Positions 44,181-64,000 of a stretch of DNA of 64,000 bases are shown in pieces; position 1 is the stretch's first letter; each line of letters begins with the position of its first letter. Source of the stretch: Elmis aenea (lineage: Eukaryota > Arthropoda > Insecta > Coleoptera > Elmidae). A program made the position numbers and the translations under genes. Under the pieces are notes generated by a model, which saw only the letters and a program-made list of their open reading frames with translations, did not search any database and had not been told where the DNA came from. Location of the stretch: the NCBI GenBank assembly GCA_947652605.1, contig OX393577.1, positions 8,680,868 through 8,744,867 of the forward strand, read 5' to 3'.

Positions 44181-44653
44181 AGAAAATTCCCTTCACCTAA
44201 CCTACCTGTCAAATTAAATGTACGTTATGTCAAATTTTACAAATACTGCCATAGTGGTGCGTCGGGTGTGTGGTTTAGTCTATATTAAAGTAACGCTATT
44301 GGTCGCCGAAATTCGTCAAAAAATTATCAAGACCAAAATATTTAATTCCCTCCAAATTTATATTTTCGACCAATCACAAACTCAGATTTCTTAGAAACAA
44401 CCAATAAACGCATGAAAATCTGTTAATTGCGAAAAGGATATTATCAGTGTATGATTATGTTTATTGGTCGTTTCTAGGAAATCTGTGTTTGTAATTGGTC
44501 GAAAACGCAAATTTAACAGGAGGATCAACATCTGACAGGGGAATGCAAAATTATTACCGTGTAATAATGCTCCTATTGGTAGTGTCTAGATCTAGAAGAT
44601 TTAAGATTAGTAATTGGTTCAAAACGGAAATTTGACAGGTGAAGAAAATTTTC
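44181..44653. mobile_element. Foldback MITE
   Basis: Ends share agaaaattcccttcaccta/cctgtcaaatt and the reverse aatttgacaggtgaagaaaa. Inner arms gatttcttagaaacaaccaa and ttggtcgtttctaggaaatc are inverted. Confidence 0.65.
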
Positions 44654-45589
44654 ACTAAAACAGCAATAACTAAAGAAATATTAGTTTTAGACATAAACTT
44701 GCTGAATATTTTTCAAAGACAACTAAATGTTCTGTAAGAAAACGTACAACATACAGGAAGTTTTACTTTAAAAATTGATTTATTGATGTTTAATATTCAG
44801 CAAAATAAACCGATCAAAACAAACACCTTGTGTTAAAATAATATATTTTAAAAGTTTAGCTATTTAGAATTCTCTATAAGAGCATTGTTAATACAACTCC
44901 AAAAATATTTTACACTGGCTTCATTAAATCGCTAAATATGAATATTATGTTAAAGTACCGTCAATATTTAACAAACAAAAAACGCAAATAACTCAAAAAC
45001 TGTTGATTTTAGGAGAATCTCTGCACTAGATGGATTACTATTTGAAACAAAATTTAATAGTGTGTTTACCTTAAATCGTTTTTTTAGCCCACAAGAACAT
45101 AAAACTTATTTGATTATTATTTAGCAGAAGCAGATATTAATATTATTGGATGACGTTTTCTGCAAATTTTTGCAAAGAGTCACCTCACGCTTCACACAGC
45201 ACTGATTATGTCTACGTATTGACGTCCTACGGTGTTGACTGTTGTTTAATTACCTAATTTACTGGCACTAAAATATTTAAAACAAGATGTGCATATGTAA
45301 AATTAGATCATTAGCTATTCTTATTCTAAATCAATACAATTATTTTTTCATTAAAATAAGTAGTTTCTGTTGTCACCAGCCGATAGAAATATTTGTCCGT
45401 CACCATGACAAATTAAACTTGTAGTTAGGGTTTAGGAAATGATAATTTTTGATGGGTAAGGTATTTTGGCCACTAAAATAAGTTGGTACTATCTAAATTT
45501 TGTGTAGTTTTGTATTTATTATTAGGTAAAAAAATTGTTCCTATTAAAGCATAAAGTTTGAAACAACATTTATTCCCCAATTTTTTAAA

Positions 45590-46440
45590 TTCAAAACTAT
45601 ATAGGTTTAATTTATCTAAAATCAGTCGTTTTTGAGTTATTTAAATTTTTATAAAAATATTGGCAGGGACAGAAGTCTAAAAAAATTGTGATGTATCACA
45701 ACTTGTCAGAAAAATTTCTTTAAAACCTTGTAGGACAATAGTGGCACAATGGTTGTTAACTAGATAAAATTAAAAAAAAAAACACACAGGGTGTTCCTTA
45801 TATCCGGTCCATTTAGTCAAACTTCAAACACGAATAAGTCAGTTTTTTTAAATGGAACAACCCATATATTTTTAAATTTTCTTATTGATAATGTTATTTT
45901 ATATTCAAAAACTATAAAATGCCAGTTATGTCTAAAATCATTATTTCTCGAGTTATTGCGTTTTTTTTTTGATAATTTACGGATACAAACACAATATTTA
46001 ATAGCATTAAACTAGTAGGCTTTGAAAATATCTCAAAAATTTGTTTTACATGTCAAATGCAACTCTATTTTCCTCTTTTGACTGTATTTTGTATTGTGTT
46101 TATAATTAATTTTAAAGGAAATACAAATTTGACAGATTTTTGTTTTGTTTTATGTAAAAGAGCATATAAATTAGGAGTATTTATTTATGACACTAGTTTG
46201 ACTAAATGGACCGAGCATAAGGACGAGTATTATTTTAAAATTTTAATTAGTCAACAACCATTGTTACACTATTGTCCTACAAAGTTTTAAAGGAATTGGT
46301 TCTGACATAACCAAGTTTTGAAATATCATTATTTTTTTAGACTCCTGTTTCTGTCAATACTTTTATAAAAACATAAATAACTCAAAAGGGACTGATTTTG
46401 GATACATAAAACCCAAATAGTTTTGAAAGAGCATTCAATT
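45590..46440. mobile_element. Palindromic CAGGGTG-type element
   Basis: Inverted arms around a centre near 46010: gtccatttagtcaaac (45810) pairs with gtttgactaaatggac (46196), and acaatagtggcacaatggtt pairs with aaccattgttacactattgt. A CAGGGTGTTCC motif lies inside the left arm at 45787; a related tactgggtgttc lies at 46465. Confidence 0.65.
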
Positions 46441-47499
46441 TTACATCTAAAAATTATAAACTATACTGGGTGTTCTATTTAAGAAAATAAACTGACGTAT
46501 CGGTGCGCAAAAAGAAAACACTGTTTAGTTGAAAATAATTTAAGGTTATGTAGTAAATGGCCACAAACAACTTTTATGAAAAAACTTTTTTTTTTGTAAA
46601 GCTGTATGTAAAACATTAACCATTTTTTTTTAAATTCACCAAATTAATATAATTTTTCTGGGTCCATAAATGGACTACACAATTTTTATAATGATTGGAT
46701 TGTAAACATCAATACATTTTTAATATTTTAATTTAAATTTCACTTAAATTACTTTGTTTTGTAGTCTGTTTTTGTTTATAAATAAAAGATATAAAATAAG
46801 ACTGTTTAATCCTAACAATTATTTATTTGTTATTTAATTACATTATGGCTGATATTTTTTTTACAAACAGATCTTCGTTTTACATAGGAAATTAAATCGT
46901 AAAATGGCACGGTTTTACTCCTTAGCTTATCGAGTGTTTTATACGACAACAGAAAATGGATTGGAACCTCTTTCATTATTATGCATTTTTTTTTACTAAC
47001 AAATTTATAATTGATCAAAGCATGTCATTATTTTAAAACGGTAAATTGTTTAAAAATAAACAAACCACACTAATTATTTGTTTATTTCCAAAAAAGGGCC
47101 TCACACCCCTTTAAAAATAAACGGTCTTTATATTTACTTGTTTCTTTTTCAAAGAATAAAACTAAATTTCGGCAAAAATTGTGGTATTAAAAAATCACAC
47201 CGAATAAAATACGTTTTATGCATGTTTTTATTAACAAACATTATTTTTTGGTTGAATACACTCGCACAACAATATAAGGACGTCTGAATTGTGCAATAAA
47301 CAAATTGCAGTTTATATGCATGCTTTTGTCTTGATTAAAACAAAAGAAATAGATTGATTATTCAATTGTTTTATATATTTTTTGTTTTAGAGTTAATTTC
47401 GTCACACATTTAATGCAAAATTGTAATAACTATTCGCACATTATTAGCTTCAGAGGCAGATGTGTTGTGCTAATTTATTAATACAAATCAAATAATTAC

Positions 47500-47594
47500 C
47501 TTCGTTGTGTTAATAATTATCCTGTTGCAGTTTTTTTTTAATGTGGATCACACTTCACACGCACGATGCTTCTAACTAGATGTCGCGTCACTGA
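47500..47594 (-). promoter_or_regulatory. Candidate distal TrpA1 promoter and non-coding first exon
   Basis: On the minus strand an initiator-like TCAGT (47590-47594) with CpG-containing neighbours is followed by 95 bases without ATG and a donor-like GAAG/GTAATT. TrpA1 exon 1 needs an upstream exon, and this is the best-looking place by eye. Support is weak. Confidence 0.2.
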
Positions 47595-50128
47595 ATGAAA
47601 GTTACGTTTTCACATCCCCGCAAAACTATCTGAAATCAACAAATCTGTGAAACAAACAATCCTGATAAATAGGATTAATTCTGACAATTAGTCGTCTGCA
47701 TCGTATAAATAACAGAAGCAGCCGTTTTTGTTTCAGTAAATAAATTTTTAATTTGAAAATGAAACATGAAAACTCGTATTAGTATTTTGATGTAAATATT
47801 TTATTCAGAATCAAGTAGCGTAGGTTTCCGTTTATAGCTAATCGATATATTTTTGATTTTATTTATTTCTTTTCATACCACGTAAAATTTATAACTGTGA
47901 AGTCGTTAAATTTTGTGCCAGCGTTTAGGTTGGTCATGCAGAAAGGATGTTTACAAGAAATCGTAGAATAATAAACTGTCGGATTCAACAATGTTTGAAT
48001 GTAAAAAAAAACGTAATTAACTAGTTAGTTTGGGAGCAGAATTTTATGAATTTAAAATAAATGTAATTATATAAAATGTTGAGGTAAATATTTAAAGTAA
48101 AATATAATTTAGGAATTATTAGTTACAAAATAAAAGAACTATTTCGGCTTTAATACAGTGTGCCCCAAATTCGAAGCTCCACATGGGGATCTCACTTATT
48201 TTAAGAGCTACAAGCTTGGTTAAAATGCGAAATTTAATGCTGAATTCAAATCTGATTAGAGGTTATTCAGAAAAAAAAAATACAATTTTCGTTTTATGCT
48301 CTATTTCCTTCATTTTTGGAGATGTAAAAAATAAAACACATTCTGGTAGCAACTTTTAATTCTCTAATTAAATTTTTAGTCAGATGTTTCGTCGGAATCA
48401 GACCATCATCTATTCTGTTATTTCTTATGGGAGCCACATTGGATTTTGGCATAAGAAGGTGGTTCTTTACACAATATTATGTCAATTGTCAAATTTAAAA
48501 AATAATTTAAAAACAGCGAAATTTTGTGCAGACGGCATTGCCATAAAAACAAAAATACTTAAAACCAATAAGTTTTACGGCTCTTACGAATATTTTTAAA
48601 TAAGTTGCTGGTTAGATTTATTTCTAAATGTGTTTTATAAGTCACGACTCGGTGTACTGATCTCTTGCATTAGACGAGATGGTAACAATATTAAGGTGTG
48701 ATGAGATTTATAGTAAAAGTAATTGTTTTACATTTAATTCAGTTTTAATTTCAATCCACGTGTCGAAAAATGGTAAATGGGGTTATTACTTACTTTTTTT
48801 TACTGGACGAGTAGACAGTTTTGGGACGAACCGTAGGCGAGTCCTGAAGGCATACGAGTCCAGTTAAGACACTTAAAGGGTATGTTACGTACAATATTTT
48901 TTGTGTGTCCGCCACTGACGCGAAAATCACTATCGTCACAATTCATAATTAAACTATAAGTTAACACACTACAGGTGAAAACTCGCTTGGTGGTATAATG
49001 ACGCTTGTATGACAGGGCAAATCAACAAAAAATGAACAAAAAAATCACCATGGCAACCAGCTACTTTCCGGCCTAGGCCGGTAAAGAATTGTTATTACCA
49101 TGGCAACCAGTTACTTTCTGGCCTAGGCCAGTAAATATGTATTTTCCAGCCTAAAAATTGATCGGAATCAATTGATTTTCTGGACGGAAGCAGAAAAAAT
49201 ATTTTAAAGAGTGTCATCGGTCAATTCCATATTTAAACTTAAATAAAATACTAAATAATATTGCCTGTTTTTAGTTTGTTATAAACGTGAATATAGATTA
49301 AAATAAAATCATGGCAATTACTATAAATTTCATAAAAAATCTCAATTTTTGTGTTTTTTTTCTTCTGAGTGGAACAAGGCAGGAAGCCTTGTTTTTTTTT
49401 TTGGAGCGGTTGTGGATAAAAGCAAATTCACATTATTTCAAAAAACATTATTTTTTTTACATAAATATAAATAAACAATACTGTTGTATTACCTTACATT
49501 ATTATTATTATTATAGATAATGTGAGTTTATGCATGTTAATATTAGTGTCCAAAAGACGCAAATAGCCTAGATAGAGGTTGATGCACTTACAAATAAAAA
49601 TATTAACAAAAAAACAATTTAAACCATGTTCATAAAAGATTCATTTTCGAGGATATTTTTCACTTACATATTTTTCAACTGAGTGAATTTTACTCAAAAG
49701 ATAGGAATCATTAATCAAGATATCATGAAATTATTCTCACGAATTTGTTAATCTCTATTTTACACTCATCATACATTTTACAGTTTCTATTTTAATTGAT
49801 TTCTATATTAATTCATTTTTTTGTCGTCCATATTTTGTTGGTGGTTGATAAAAACTGTTTGGTGGCTAAATTTGTTACCGGTGTTATTCTACAATGGCAA
49901 AATATTGTTGTGAGGAATATGATTGGCGTGAAAATAAAGGAAATACCTCCATTCATGTTTTTTCTGTTTCAAGTTTTGTTGAATCCCAAAACTGAATTTT
50001 TTCTTCAGAGAAAAAGTGGGATATTCTTAAAACCTCGCGGGACGCGGGACAAATTATTAAAAATCGGGTCTGTCCCCTCAAAAGCAAGACGTGTGGTCAC
50101 ATATTTAACCGACTTCAACGCTCTAAGG

Positions 50129-50638
50129 CAGGGGTTCCCAAAGTTTTGACCAAGCGAGATAATAGACTCCGAATATTTGGCGGGCCAAAAAAAAAAAATT
50201 TTGAAAATACTGTATTTTCATGAAAATGCAATTTTCACGAGAACGGTTGACTTAAGACCCATGTGACCTTATACATTTTTTTAATTAAATTTTAAGAGGA
50301 ATCCAAAAATGTAAAAATATACAGGGTGTTCCATAAGAAAAAGTATAACTTTGATATGCCACTCTTTTTTGGAGCACCCTGTATGTTTGAAAATATTATT
50401 AAAATGTAGCCCTTATTGACTTACATAATCTAACAGCGACAGAAATTGGAAAATATGAAGCGTTTCGCCATAAAACCCCGACGCGTCCGTCGTGACTCAC
50501 CCTGTATATATATTTTTTTGTAAATAGAAAATTATCTGGTATGATTTCAAGATGGCAGATGGTCTGATATCGCGCGGGCCGTATTTTTAAGTTTAGCGGG
50601 CCACATTTGTCCCGCGGGCCGTACTTTGGGAACCCCTG
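50129..50638. mobile_element. hAT-type MITE with nested CAGGGTG mini-elements
   Basis: Ends CAGGGGTTCCCAAAG and ctttgggaacccctg with an 8 bp duplication, CTCTAAGG (50121-50128) and CTCTAAAG (50639-50646), one mismatch. Nested inside is a 67 bp unit from cagggtgttcc (50322) to gcaccctg (50384), and a third ccctgta near 50504. Confidence 0.85.
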
Positions 50639-50724
50639 CTCTAAAGCTAAAGACCATATTTTGATACAAATTTTAATGTACCGCCTAATAGCTCAAGCAA
50701 ATATATTAGTAAGTACAAAAAACT

Positions 50725-50730
50725 TTTATT
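50725..50730 (-). terminator. Ferlin poly(A) signal
   Basis: AATAAA on the minus strand about 92 bases after the ferlin stop codon; position fits a polyadenylation signal. Confidence 0.5.
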
Positions 50731-50821
50731 CACAAGAAATCATGCAATAATAGCTTATTTTATACAGAAGAAACAATTAAGAAAATAACAACATTCATTA
50801 TATAAACTAACTTAAAATAAA

Positions 50822-63936
<13,115 letters not shown>

Positions 63937-64000
63937 CTACAATAATAAATATTTAGATGAGGTAAACTTTTCAAGTTTTATGTTTAATACTTCGCAAGAT

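Larger units (their letters stand above)
43540..50821. other. Intergenic region between ferlin 3' end and TrpA1
   Basis: Separates the two genes and should hold the distal TrpA1 promoter. Contents: two hairpin elements (44045-44653), a palindrome (45590-46440), a solitary CAGTGTGCCCC end near 48160, short duplicated words at 49047-49136 and a hAT MITE (50129-50638). No independent gene is supported. Confidence 0.5.

Noticed and set aside
49796..50149. 117-codon ORF
   Set aside because: It runs into the hAT MITE end, has no family motif and no splice context.

Overview
This is insect genomic DNA: AT-rich, multi-exon genes with standard GT-AG introns, and a heavy load of transposable elements. 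I rebuilt two real host genes exon by exon. Both are on the minus strand, head to tail. (1) TrpA1, an ankyrin-repeat TRP channel for heat and irritants, runs from about 43.5 kb down to 3.0 kb with 16 coding exons in one open frame of about 1309 codons, plus a candidate alternative first exon at 30.5 kb. (2) The 3' half of an otoferlin/misfire-type ferlin runs from the right edge (63.94 kb) down to 50.8 kb with 10 exons. It covers the last C2 domains and the C-terminal membrane anchor, and its 5' part lies beyond the window. From established knowledge, Hymenoptera have lost TrpA1, so another insect order is likely. A beetle or a similar TE-rich insect is possible, but I cannot fix the species.

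Layout. 1-2994: downstream of TrpA1, with a decayed mariner. 2995-24 kb: the conserved body of TrpA1 (C-terminal tail, pore, S1-S5, ankyrin repeats); its introns hold a mariner with a nested R1-like fragment, foldback elements, LINE relics, a tRNA-derived SINE and an apparently intact 4.1 kb jockey-clade retrotransposon (14698-18787). 24-38.8 kb: a 14.8 kb TrpA1 intron with the candidate internal promoter and alternative first exon, hAT and FB-like elements, a large nested palindrome, and a Tc1/mariner-type transposon with a damaged transposase. 38.8-43.5 kb: two exons coding the long N-terminus. 43.5-50.8 kb: intergenic, probably with the distal TrpA1 promoter. 50.8-64 kb: ferlin exons separated by 52-63 bp micro-introns or by long introns full of elements.

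The strongest repeat pattern is the motif TA-CAGGGTG, which recurs many times on both strands and ends at least four long foldback elements. The same termini bound the transposon at 35077-36804, which suggests a shared mobilisation system. Most exon junctions are phase-consistent. The one exception is a single frameshift in the ferlin C2F exon near 54867.

Apart from these genes and elements I found no tRNA, rRNA or CRISPR array. All TE classes and gene names rest on motif and protein-family recognition by eye, not on database searches.
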